Shown here piece after piece: positions 11,001 to 18,226 of a stretch of 48,069 bases of DNA. The notes under the pieces were generated by a model, which searched no databases, was not told the origin of the DNA, and was given only the letters and a program-made list of their open reading frames with translations. The stretch comes from a virus: positions 1 through 48,069 of IMG/VR virus record IMGVR_UViG_3300010151_000020. One strand, given 5' to 3'. Position numbers and translations under genes: made by a program. The first letter of the stretch is position 1. Each line of letters begins with the position of its first letter.

Positions 11001-12417
11001 CAATGATGATTCCATTAAATACTACGAACACTTTGAATTTGGAAGAAAAATAAATTCATTGTATAGTGAGTATATATCGACTTACGGACAACACGGAACT
11101 TTTAGTAATTACTCGCTACTAGGGGGACCAAATATTTTTAGCCATACATTTGGTCCCTATATTTATAATAATGATTTTAATGTAGACGGATCAGCCGTTG
11201 ATAGCAGCGCATTCTTACAAGCTAGTAGCTATGAGATGGAAACAGATATATCCTATTACGGGGGGAGTGGAGTTCTTAGTGTCTCTGGTGGGGATGTAGG
11301 TTCTTATATAGTGTCCGACAGTAGCTCTCTTTATGTAGGTACTTCTGAGTTTAGAAATCCATATATAGTTAGTTCTATTACTCTTGTAGATAGTGTTACT
11401 GATTATCTGTATGATGTTCATCCTATCTTCTCTGTTTTTAAGCTAAGAAATAAAAATGACTCCAATAGGTATAAGTATAATGATAGTATGATTGGGAATG
11501 GTATAATCAAATACCATAGACCAACATCTTCTAATAGTTTTCCGCGTATTATACTGAGCATAGATAATAGTGATACTGATGATAAATCTCGAAATTTTTT
11601 AACTCCTAATCATGAGTATGAGATTGAAGTTCTTGCTCATAATTTAGATTTAGCTGCTCCAGATAAATTAGGAGGCTTGAGCTTAGGGTGCTGGATCCAC
11701 ACCCAGTCTGAAAACGGTCAGAGTTGGAATTTTGTAAAAGACAGAGGGGATGGGTGGCAGCAGTATACTAATACTTCGTTTACGAAAAAAGGATCGGAAT
11801 CATTAGTAAAGAGTCTGAGCCAATCAGTACCTTTTAATATAGGAACTATTAACCAGAAGGCATTGGAAGGTGGTGGTAGCAGTCCCGCTCCTTTTACTAA
11901 GTGTTTGGAGGAGTTTAAAGAGGGCACTATTATCCCTGGAACCTCTCCATCCTTATTAGGCTATCTTGGAGAAAACACAAGGCAGTCACTTAAGTTCGCT
12001 TTTTCTACCTATAATAATAATGTTGCTACTTCTAATGATTATTTTCATAAGGTTGGGAAGGTACATCGTACTAATCAGAAGTATAATTTAGAGTTTTTTA
12101 TTACGAGAGGATCGCAAACTAAGTTTGTCGTTATAGAAGAAATTAGAATTTATGATAAAACTAGACAGAGTGAGTGTGTTATTAATACTCCCTACGGAGA
12201 GCTTCCCGCAAACAAAAAAGAAGTAGTAGCTATCTTTAGATATTATAATGACTTGAGAGCAGGGATTGCAAGTAGAAATTCTTCTATTACCTCAGGAACA
12301 ATGGAGGTAAGCGGTGGAGCAAGAGCCAACTATAGATCAAACATGGACATGTATTATACTGTTTATAATTCTGGGGAGAATCCCCAATTAGAAGAAATTC
12401 ATATTGAGGATTTATGA
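8035..12417 (+). CDS. gp7: Baseplate wedge protein gp7-like with P2 gpI-type domain
   Basis: This 1460-aa protein has a P2 gpI-like segment at residues about 356-413: CPVEFLEPLADLIGWRF, then WRNQLRTAVQIYKSKGTKKS. That is the typical 'tail protein I' helical pair. T4 gp7 is the counterpart of gpI and partners gp6, encoded immediately upstream, so gp7-like is the best call. It is longer than T4 gp7 (1032 aa). The extra C-terminal 900 residues are Tyr/Ser/Asn-rich and beta-like, with a carbohydrate-binding-module look near 1150-1400 (LSLGCWIHTQ), and may reach outward as an extension. No strong Shine-Dalgarno precedes ATG 8035. Three strong inverted repeats lie inside the gene and are listed separately. 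The C-terminal role is unknown. Confidence 0.75.
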   Translation: MSRRYIKTSRTNSKGEITPVITSVVSTGNDMQQKTRAQTYFKTNYIDVIKDSIPKFYIREDAALSGTHVSYINQLINSYCLVLENLNTVFPVSGLADDSYLSGINTPEGFAPQMYKRGTPHSITPDQFQRNVLLPLGKTFEQFSHEEDFVSYLSNTFLPSIPAVTTTDSDLASLTTSAYNSDSSGTYRFLVNNLGWLYFLNRAAPVGGGYSPSGDLATLMGQTLWRGFSLEKEDLMGLFQEYLWRNYEAFGVTDDIIPPDYLSSTLGDTRVNTSGSLLLDKLKLLNKVLYSPHYLDTNDTALEAALETYISTSSISTLPTLITEKVSNGPFYRFLNGISFSIADRVSEANELEVLYDLGRCPVEFLEPLADLIGWRFIGADKAKWRNQLRTAVQIYKSKGTKKSIQTLLDTLFSQDVFNITDDKVSELWESYVPDLIYYSLATSSTLFSSFREYTPQVAQELNVSKYSNTSMDENIRLAVDQILFDLAREFPKNFWLGTEPFSIPHFILGGTQLPYDGPYHIHELGDHYYWTEEEHSDDSLPLELRIDPNFVFNYRGRVFGMPPFEKRQYYTATYLSDNLISKLGEILVCFGVNYDYVVSLIEYLRGINRGLEDADTINSFLLFTKKKEYPVNYGEVLKTVTQDKSPAPIELLSMWSGKSSHFLVVLDSSSFDWKSNALDSDSAYSLNKILGVMDEVIPAHAIPSVILNVSAVTDSTTIQDIPCREVRPNFYDLYTGSGDVTNNYASKAVNMAALATANGITPNQFTRSQVSNVNDVLLSGTTYLTNAKRNSLRRRNFRHLLPETKMFTRGGRNNPGSLELSTSYYSSAIGYIPLGYTPSSLAFETVALRANPYGYEIGELIDYRELSRVWDQCYNINSGESIYGYDVSNTFASRARQNITSSDCNSYGRRGQLPEIISTMNSLHNRTKYLQAYAMVSGYYNTNGTLNPNWPSGDSLITPYDFSAWYGNTNSTNSVARSIGNYLLNQEANDDSIKYYEHFEFGRKINSLYSEYISTYGQHGTFSNYSLLGGPNIFSHTFGPYIYNNDFNVDGSAVDSSAFLQASSYEMETDISYYGGSGVLSVSGGDVGSYIVSDSSSLYVGTSEFRNPYIVSSITLVDSVTDYLYDVHPIFSVFKLRNKNDSNRYKYNDSMIGNGIIKYHRPTSSNSFPRIILSIDNSDTDDKSRNFLTPNHEYEIEVLAHNLDLAAPDKLGGLSLGCWIHTQSENGQSWNFVKDRGDGWQQYTNTSFTKKGSESLVKSLSQSVPFNIGTINQKALEGGGSSPAPFTKCLEEFKEGTIIPGTSPSLLGYLGENTRQSLKFAFSTYNNNVATSNDYFHKVGKVHRTNQKYNLEFFITRGSQTKFVVIEEIRIYDKTRQSECVINTPYGELPANKKEVVAIFRYYNDLRAGIASRNSSITSGTMEVSGGARANYRSNMDMYYTVYNSGENPQLEEIHIEDL
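8665..8678 (+). other. Intragenic UUCG-loop hairpin in the gp7-like gene
   Basis: TCTCC, the tetraloop TTCG, and GGAGA form a compact hairpin closed by a C-G pair, a very stable loop in RNA. It lies inside coding sequence and has no T-run, so it is not a standard terminator. It may be chance. Confidence 0.35.
10525..10549 (+). other. Intragenic 11-bp perfect inverted repeat
   Basis: GGGTATATCCC, a TTT loop and GGGATATACCC form an 11-bp perfect stem within the gp7-like gene. No U-tract follows (the next bases are CTTCTTCCC). The 3-nt loop makes a stable RNA hairpin or a DNA cruciform. The function is unknown; it could slow translation at a domain boundary or be a protein-binding palindrome. 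Confidence 0.5.
11124..11157 (+). other. Intragenic 10-bp inverted repeat
   Basis: GGGACCAAAT and ATTTGGTCCC are perfect complements separated by 14 nt, inside the gp7-like gene about 575 bp after the 11-bp hairpin. No T-run follows. Confidence 0.45.
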
Positions 12418-12418
12418 T

Positions 12419-13492
12419 ATGAGAGGAATTGTAGAGGTATACGAGATATTGAGTGATGGGAGTGAGGACCTTATCTTTAAGGACTCCAACCTTGTAGTTG
12501 ATACAGGGCATGAAGCTGTTGTAGATATGCTTACTACTCCCTCTAGTGTTCTGGGAATCAACCCCAGAATAATGGATACATCTAATTTCAGAATAGGGGC
12601 TATGTCTTTTGGTCCTGCGTTGTCATCTTTTTCTGAGAATGCTTATACTTTGTCTACGGTAGACAAGGTTATTAATCCTCAAGTAAGTTCTTGGTATCAA
12701 GCTATCGCTGATGATCATATTATGCGTGTTTTGTGGAATCATGACACTCAAACCTCCACCTATATTCCCCCTTATCAACTACCTAGTTATCCTGATCCTT
12801 TAGATACCCAGTTGGAGCCTTTAGCAAAAACTGCATTGATGACCGCTTCATCAGTACCTACTGTATCTTCTTTTGGACAGTTTGAGAATAGGATTAACTT
12901 TAGTCCCAATGATACTTCTAGTTATTTCCAGGGGGCGTATCCTCATACTAGTGGTTCTACGATTGCCACTACCTCTTCCTTAGAGTTAGATTTTCAGACA
13001 GATACTTGGGCAGGGTTTTGGGCGAGTGCTACGGTAACCTCTACTTATAACGAAAAAGGAAATATGGATTATAGAGGGTTTGTATCGGCAACCCCTATAG
13101 TTGAGGCTAATCCTTCTGATAGCTCTGGGGTGGTTTCTTTTCGGGGATATGGAGGACAGACTAACGCTAGTGCTTTCTTCGTAGAGCCGAAGGTAGTATT
13201 TGAAACAACGATAGGGTATGGAGATAGTTGTTTTATGAATATGTACGGTGGGTTACATCAGATTGGTTTGTGGAGCTTAGATTGCCAACAAAGCCTTAAG
13301 AATGGGACAGCCCCGTTTGCCTGGGTAGACTCTAATGGAGTAACCCCCAGAGAGTTCAAGCTGTTTGCTAAGAAGACTTTTACAGAGAACCTTGTTAGAC
13401 GGTGGGATCAAAGTAGCCCACCTATTGATGGATTAGCTAGTCCCAATCCTCTTAAAATAAAATGGATGTTAGATTTTAGGTCAGTACGATGA
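12419..13492 (+). CDS. Virion protein, first of three tandem paralogues
   Basis: ATG 12419 is chosen over an in-frame TTG at 12404 because GAGGA ends 8 nt before it and the TTG lies within the previous gene. The product has 357 residues. The N-terminus (GIVEVYEILSDGSEDLIFKD then SNLVVDTG) matches those of the next two genes. The C-terminus also keeps their pattern: IGLW, then FAKKTFTE, then LKIKWMLDF. The middle, about 200 residues of Ser/Thr/Pro-rich sequence, is unique to this copy. Placement directly after the gp7-like gene and before fibre-like genes suggests a baseplate-periphery or fibre-linked role. No fold is recognised and no function is asserted beyond a structural protein. Confidence 0.6.
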   Translation: MRGIVEVYEILSDGSEDLIFKDSNLVVDTGHEAVVDMLTTPSSVLGINPRIMDTSNFRIGAMSFGPALSSFSENAYTLSTVDKVINPQVSSWYQAIADDHIMRVLWNHDTQTSTYIPPYQLPSYPDPLDTQLEPLAKTALMTASSVPTVSSFGQFENRINFSPNDTSSYFQGAYPHTSGSTIATTSSLELDFQTDTWAGFWASATVTSTYNEKGNMDYRGFVSATPIVEANPSDSSGVVSFRGYGGQTNASAFFVEPKVVFETTIGYGDSCFMNMYGGLHQIGLWSLDCQQSLKNGTAPFAWVDSNGVTPREFKLFAKKTFTENLVRRWDQSSPPIDGLASPNPLKIKWMLDFRSVR

Positions 13493-14160
13493 TAAAAGGA
13501 CACATAACAATTTGTAAAGTCTATAAAGATGGTACTAAAGATATAGTATTAGAAAATCAAAATCTAATCACAGGGGGTTTTGGGTATTCATTTTCTGATC
13601 TTTTATCTCAAGGAGGATCCAATGAGAGGTTGGACTATGCTCCTGGTTATTTTGCTGTGGGAACTTCAAGTGTAGATTTTGATGCTTCCTTGGCGACTTC
13701 GGCTGATTTTTACAACCTATCGGCTCCTCTTTCGTGGGAAGAGTACGGTTTAGACAGTACATTATATATTGAAAAATTAAATAGAGGTTTTCCTGCCTCT
13801 ACTGTGGATAGTGGAGTTAGTTATTCGGAATTGTATTTTACTACAGCCCCGCTTTCATCAGTAGTCTTCTCCTCCTCTCCTGCTTATCTCGCAAAAACCT
13901 CTCCTAATTTTTTAACTAATTGGATTTTTGATTCGATGGAATCTGAGATTTCACTAGATGAAACTACAGCAAACGGTAAAACGATTTCAGAGATTGGTCT
14001 TTTTTCCACTAACCCTAAAGGGTTAAATAGCCCTACTCCAGTAATGATAGCCTATAAAACATTCACTGGTATCCCAAAGACTTCTGAGTTCAGTTTAGTA
14101 TTTCATTGGTCCATTGGGTATATTGGGATGTCACCAACAATCAATATTAATAGTCGATGA
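13489..14160 (+). CDS. Virion protein, second tandem paralogue
   Basis: The 223-aa product opens with GHITICKVYKDGTKDIVLEN, then QNLITGGFG, paralleling the first and third copies. It ends with ISEIGLFSTNP, MIAYKTFTGIPKT, EFSLVFHWSIGY, the same C-terminal signature. The ATG overlaps the previous stop (ATGA), pointing to coupled translation; a weak AGG lies 9 nt upstream. It is probably virion-associated because of its paralogues and neighbours. The function is unknown. Confidence 0.6.
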   Translation: MIKGHITICKVYKDGTKDIVLENQNLITGGFGYSFSDLLSQGGSNERLDYAPGYFAVGTSSVDFDASLATSADFYNLSAPLSWEEYGLDSTLYIEKLNRGFPASTVDSGVSYSELYFTTAPLSSVVFSSSPAYLAKTSPNFLTNWIFDSMESEISLDETTANGKTISEIGLFSTNPKGLNSPTPVMIAYKTFTGIPKTSEFSLVFHWSIGYIGMSPTININSR

Positions 14161-14177
14161 CTATATAAGAGTAGATT

Positions 14178-14795
14178 ATGAAACAAAATGAAGTATTAGA
14201 TGTATCAGGCCACTTAGAGGTTTGGAAAGTATATGAAACTGGGGATGAAGAACTATTTTTTGATGACCATAATGTGATCACCTCAGGAATGGGAGCAGGT
14301 GTGGGTATGCTTTATGCTGGGTCAGGGTCAGCAAGAATAACAGACTTCCAGATCAGATATTTTCAAATTGGAGTAAGTGGAGATTCTATTGTAGACACCT
14401 ATGGAGTAAGCCAGTATTCCTTAGTTTCCGCGTTAGGGCAAGTAGATGGGGTGAGTGACTATCAGAGTGGGCAATCTAATATACCTCTATCTGAACATCA
14501 ATTAATGGATTGGAACGGAGGCCCTAAAACAAATTCAGAGGCTGTGTGGGATTGGTACTTTGGTCTTATCCCTGATAATGCAATTAAACGAGTAGATTTA
14601 AACTCCGTAACCTATATAATTTATATAGATCGTCATACCGCTAACAACCATACGCTAAATGAAATTGGTTTATATATGGATAATCCTCTTGGGGAGGATC
14701 CTAAAAGGTCTAATATGGTTGCATATAGACCTTTCACTAACATCGTAAAAACTGATAACTTTTCTTTAGTTTTTAAATGGACTTTAAACTTCTAA
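14178..14795 (+). CDS. Virion protein, third tandem paralogue
   Basis: The 205-aa product has the shared N-terminal motif (GHLEVWKVYETGDEELFFDD then HNVITSGMG) and the clearest C-terminal motif of the three: LNEIGLYMDNP, MVAYRPFTNIVKT, NFSLVFKWTLNF. AAGAG lies about 6 nt before ATG. It is the smallest copy and so may show the minimal fold, a head motif and a beta-rich tail motif around a short core. It precedes the beta-helix fibre gene by 1 nt. The role is inferred as baseplate or fibre attachment from position only. Confidence 0.6.
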   Translation: MKQNEVLDVSGHLEVWKVYETGDEELFFDDHNVITSGMGAGVGMLYAGSGSARITDFQIRYFQIGVSGDSIVDTYGVSQYSLVSALGQVDGVSDYQSGQSNIPLSEHQLMDWNGGPKTNSEAVWDWYFGLIPDNAIKRVDLNSVTYIIYIDRHTANNHTLNEIGLYMDNPLGEDPKRSNMVAYRPFTNIVKTDNFSLVFKWTLNF

Positions 14796-14796
14796 T

Positions 14797-17700
14797 ATGC
14801 CCTTTACTCCAACAGATTTATATTTAACTTCAGGAACTTTTAGTCTTTCTAATAGTACTTGGAAAGATTCAGTACATAAATACGACTCAAGTTCTTTTTA
14901 TAATTGGGAACAAGATAATCTTCCTCTATATGATTTAGAGGAGAGGGATAATTTCTTATTCGAACGCTTAGGCAATGTTACCTCTTCCATCACAGGAATG
15001 ATGTTGACGGTATCGGATACGGGTGTAAATAATACATCTATTTTTAGCACCCTCTCTGGAGTAATAGATGCTCTCCCTGGGACCATTACCTTTCCTATTA
15101 TTATTGAGGTAGCTTCATCAGGCACATTAGGAGAACTTAAGCTGGAGAACATCCAGTTCGAAGGGGACACAGCGGGTATAGAGATTATCAATAGAGGGTT
15201 TGCTAAGGTTTTATCTGCGTCTTCCACCCCATCAGCCTCCATCACTACTTTAGATTCAGGCTCAAGTGCTATTATTCAATTCGCTTCAACTGATACAAGC
15301 AATACAATGGGAGATTCTGAATCAATCGGAGCTAGTTGTACGGTGTGGGGTAATTCTCCTAATGCTCAATACGATTGGTGGGATGAATATACTAGGGCTT
15401 TTGCGTTAACGCCTGAATGGAGCAAATATAGTGATGCATCTCCAAAGACAATAACTATTTCATCGAACATTAAGGACGCTGGTAGAGGGTTTTTAACTAC
15501 TACAGCCGACAACTTTGCTGTTAGTATTTATCAAGATTTCTCTACGAGCAGTGATATCGTTACTCTTAATGAGGGGACAGGGGATGTTGTTCAACGACCT
15601 CCCATTGACTCAGGGACCACTGCTAGAACTACGGGATTGGTGTATGCTAATTCTTTATCTAACATTACCATCAATGATTGTACGGGAAAGGTCTACATTC
15701 GAGGGTTCTGTGTAGACGGAGGTAATAAAGCGGATATTAATGCCGCAGGGGGAGCCCAAAATACTAAGAAGGGCATCTCTATTAATAATTCTAATGTAGT
15801 TATTGAAAACTGTACTAGTATAAGGTGTACTGAAGCAGGGTTAGAAGCCGTTAACTCAGATGTTACCCTTAACAGAGGGTTCCTTGCTTTCCATAACTAC
15901 GAACTTTCAAGTGGGTCCAGGCATTTGGATACTAAAGTAACTACTAATCCCACAGCAGGCATTAGGGCAATTAACTCGCATTTACTTTTAAGCTCTACTA
16001 TTGAAGACGATTACGGAATTCCTTTGGACTCCCCTTTCTGTTCTTATAGAAATATGGTAGGGGTTGATTTACAAAACTCACAAATTACTACACCCTCTGT
16101 CTTTAGAAAAGGAAGAAACATTGATGGAACCGAGGTATCTATATCACGGGGATCTCAAACATTAGTTCTTCAAGCATTCTTTAATAAGCATGAAGGGATT
16201 AAGGCATATAACTCTTTAATAGATACAAGCCAAAGGATAGCAGCCTTCCAAAATCAGATAGGTATTTCATTAAATAACTCTCAGTGTAAGGTGGCTGAAA
16301 TTACGGTCGATCATAACGCAGAGCAGGGGATTAAAGCTACTAACTCTTTGATTAATTATAACAAAGATGCTACTTTAGCAGGGTACACAGCGGGGCCGTT
16401 CTATCCTGTTACTAATTTTGTAGGGAACGGTCAGCATGTTACCCTTCAAGAAAATTCGGAGTTTATCCCCACTTATGTCCAAGGAATGGACACGGTGTAT
16501 GAAAGGTTAGAGTTTAGTGGGCATCATCAAATGGCAACTAGGCAGGGGGACTCATTAACAAAAACCTCTCTCCCAGGGGTTGTAGTAACTAACGGATCAT
16601 ACATGGACTCTGTATGTACTAGAGGTGTTCTTCCTACAGCTAACGCTGATAGTAATCAATTTTTAGTAGATAGTCCCATCAAGGGAGCGTTGTTTCAAGT
16701 TACTAATGGGAGCACTTTAAAATTACAAAGCCATGGATCAGATAATACTTACTTATTCGGACCCTACAGTTGGCAAAAACAGCAGGATATTGCTGGGCTC
16801 TATGCGGGGCAATCCTCCAATATACATATTGCAGGACCTACTACTATGATGCAAATGGGGATAAATGTTTTAGCAGAGGATAATTCAACGATTGAATTTG
16901 CTCCACACGAACGGGATGGTATTATTGACGCAAGTGGATGGGGGCTTTTAGACCCTGATAATCATACAAGAGTTCAATTACACTCTACAAGAGCTAATCT
17001 AGTTGTTAATAATAATTCAAATTTAAGTATGAAAAATTTAGGAGATTATCATGCCTATTGGAATGGTAAGTATTTCCTAAGTAACGATGACGCAGACTTT
17101 AACGACACAGACTCTTTTGGAACTTCTGCGTTCCATTATAATGGAAGTATGCAATTTTTCCCTAACCCTTATGCTAGTTATACAACTCTAAATCTGATTG
17201 AGCAAGCTACTCCCATAGATAATGGCGGTTCTTATACTAGAAGTTTCTCCACTATGGCAGGGGGAGCTAACATCTCTACAGTATCCTGGGGAGGGATGTG
17301 TGTAAGAGCGGTTAATGATAGTAATGTGGAAGCTACAAATGTTAACTTCCCTTGTGGGTGGATCAATGCCTCTGAAGCGTACTATGACGCTTCAACTGAT
17401 GGAGGGTGTGCTTTGCTTCGTATTTGGAACATCGCAGACCAGTCTCACTTAAACGCTTCTTACTTAAGTGTTGAAGAAACTCACCCCCAAGATGCGAGTT
17501 CAAGTTATTACGGACCTAGCTCTGTCTATACCTCAGGAGCTTCTGTGGTTTTATCAGGTGCTCCAATTTCAACTAATGATACATCTAGTTTAAGTGTGTT
17601 AGATAGTTTTGGTTCGGGGAAAGATACGGGTACTGGAGTAGGGTTTTATGGAAAAACTCTTCCTGAAAATATTGGACCGTTCCGAATATACATATCTCCT

Positions 17701-18225
17701 ACTGCTAAGGCAAAGTTCTTAGGGTATCCTAAATCTGCTGGAGGATTTTATAACGCTGACTCAGGTATTAGTATGGGCTTTAATTTTGCTCCCGAAGCTA
17801 CACTAGAGACAGGGCCTCCGTATCAAGTAATAGCACAAGGATACAATCCCTCAGGTGATTGTAGTGCTACGACTAACGCTACTAATTTTAGTAATGTAAG
17901 TTCGGTTTATCAGGACTTAGGGTTTAGTGGGTATATTACGACCTTACCTGCGGAACAACAGGTTACTAATGATTCTTCTTCTTTCTTCTATACTGATTCT
18001 ATGATTGCTACCAATACTCAAGATAATATATGGTTAGATAAATCTGCTATAAATACTTTTGCTAATGCAAAAAATGGAACTTTAGGGACTTCAGGAAGAA
18101 AGAAAATATTTAACTACTATGAAGCAACTGTGAACTATCCTGGAGAATCTTTCTGGGAACACCCCGCAGGATTAGGAATAGGATTCGGCTCTGCGAGTCT
18201 TTTTGATTTAAACAGGCACTTATAA
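14797..18225 (+). CDS. Tail fibre/spike with right-handed beta-helix
   Basis: This 1142-aa protein has an N-terminal motif (residues about 35-50, NWEQDNLPLYDLEER) shared with the next gene. Residues about 310-560 and 630-880 contain repeated beta-helix coils of the form 'G-I-x-I/A-x-N-S-x-V/L-x-I': GISINNSNVVIENCTS, GLEAVNSDVTLNRGF, GIRAINSHLLLSS, GIKAYNSLIDTS, GISLNNSQCKVAEI, GIKATNSLINYN. This is the pattern of pectate-lyase-like right-handed parallel beta-helices in receptor-binding spikes. No catalytic residues could be assigned. The likely role is host-surface binding or depolymerisation, with the N-terminus docking on the virion. There is no clear Shine-Dalgarno. Confidence 0.75.
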   Translation: MPFTPTDLYLTSGTFSLSNSTWKDSVHKYDSSSFYNWEQDNLPLYDLEERDNFLFERLGNVTSSITGMMLTVSDTGVNNTSIFSTLSGVIDALPGTITFPIIIEVASSGTLGELKLENIQFEGDTAGIEIINRGFAKVLSASSTPSASITTLDSGSSAIIQFASTDTSNTMGDSESIGASCTVWGNSPNAQYDWWDEYTRAFALTPEWSKYSDASPKTITISSNIKDAGRGFLTTTADNFAVSIYQDFSTSSDIVTLNEGTGDVVQRPPIDSGTTARTTGLVYANSLSNITINDCTGKVYIRGFCVDGGNKADINAAGGAQNTKKGISINNSNVVIENCTSIRCTEAGLEAVNSDVTLNRGFLAFHNYELSSGSRHLDTKVTTNPTAGIRAINSHLLLSSTIEDDYGIPLDSPFCSYRNMVGVDLQNSQITTPSVFRKGRNIDGTEVSISRGSQTLVLQAFFNKHEGIKAYNSLIDTSQRIAAFQNQIGISLNNSQCKVAEITVDHNAEQGIKATNSLINYNKDATLAGYTAGPFYPVTNFVGNGQHVTLQENSEFIPTYVQGMDTVYERLEFSGHHQMATRQGDSLTKTSLPGVVVTNGSYMDSVCTRGVLPTANADSNQFLVDSPIKGALFQVTNGSTLKLQSHGSDNTYLFGPYSWQKQQDIAGLYAGQSSNIHIAGPTTMMQMGINVLAEDNSTIEFAPHERDGIIDASGWGLLDPDNHTRVQLHSTRANLVVNNNSNLSMKNLGDYHAYWNGKYFLSNDDADFNDTDSFGTSAFHYNGSMQFFPNPYASYTTLNLIEQATPIDNGGSYTRSFSTMAGGANISTVSWGGMCVRAVNDSNVEATNVNFPCGWINASEAYYDASTDGGCALLRIWNIADQSHLNASYLSVEETHPQDASSSYYGPSSVYTSGASVVLSGAPISTNDTSSLSVLDSFGSGKDTGTGVGFYGKTLPENIGPFRIYISPTAKAKFLGYPKSAGGFYNADSGISMGFNFAPEATLETGPPYQVIAQGYNPSGDCSATTNATNFSNVSSVYQDLGFSGYITTLPAEQQVTNDSSSFFYTDSMIATNTQDNIWLDKSAINTFANAKNGTLGTSGRKKIFNYYEATVNYPGESFWEHPAGLGIGFGSASLFDLNRHL

Positions 18226-18226
18226 C

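Noticed and set aside
14898-15245. Minus-strand 115-aa ORF
   Set aside because: It is antisense to the beta-helix fibre gene, with no ribosome site or family pattern.
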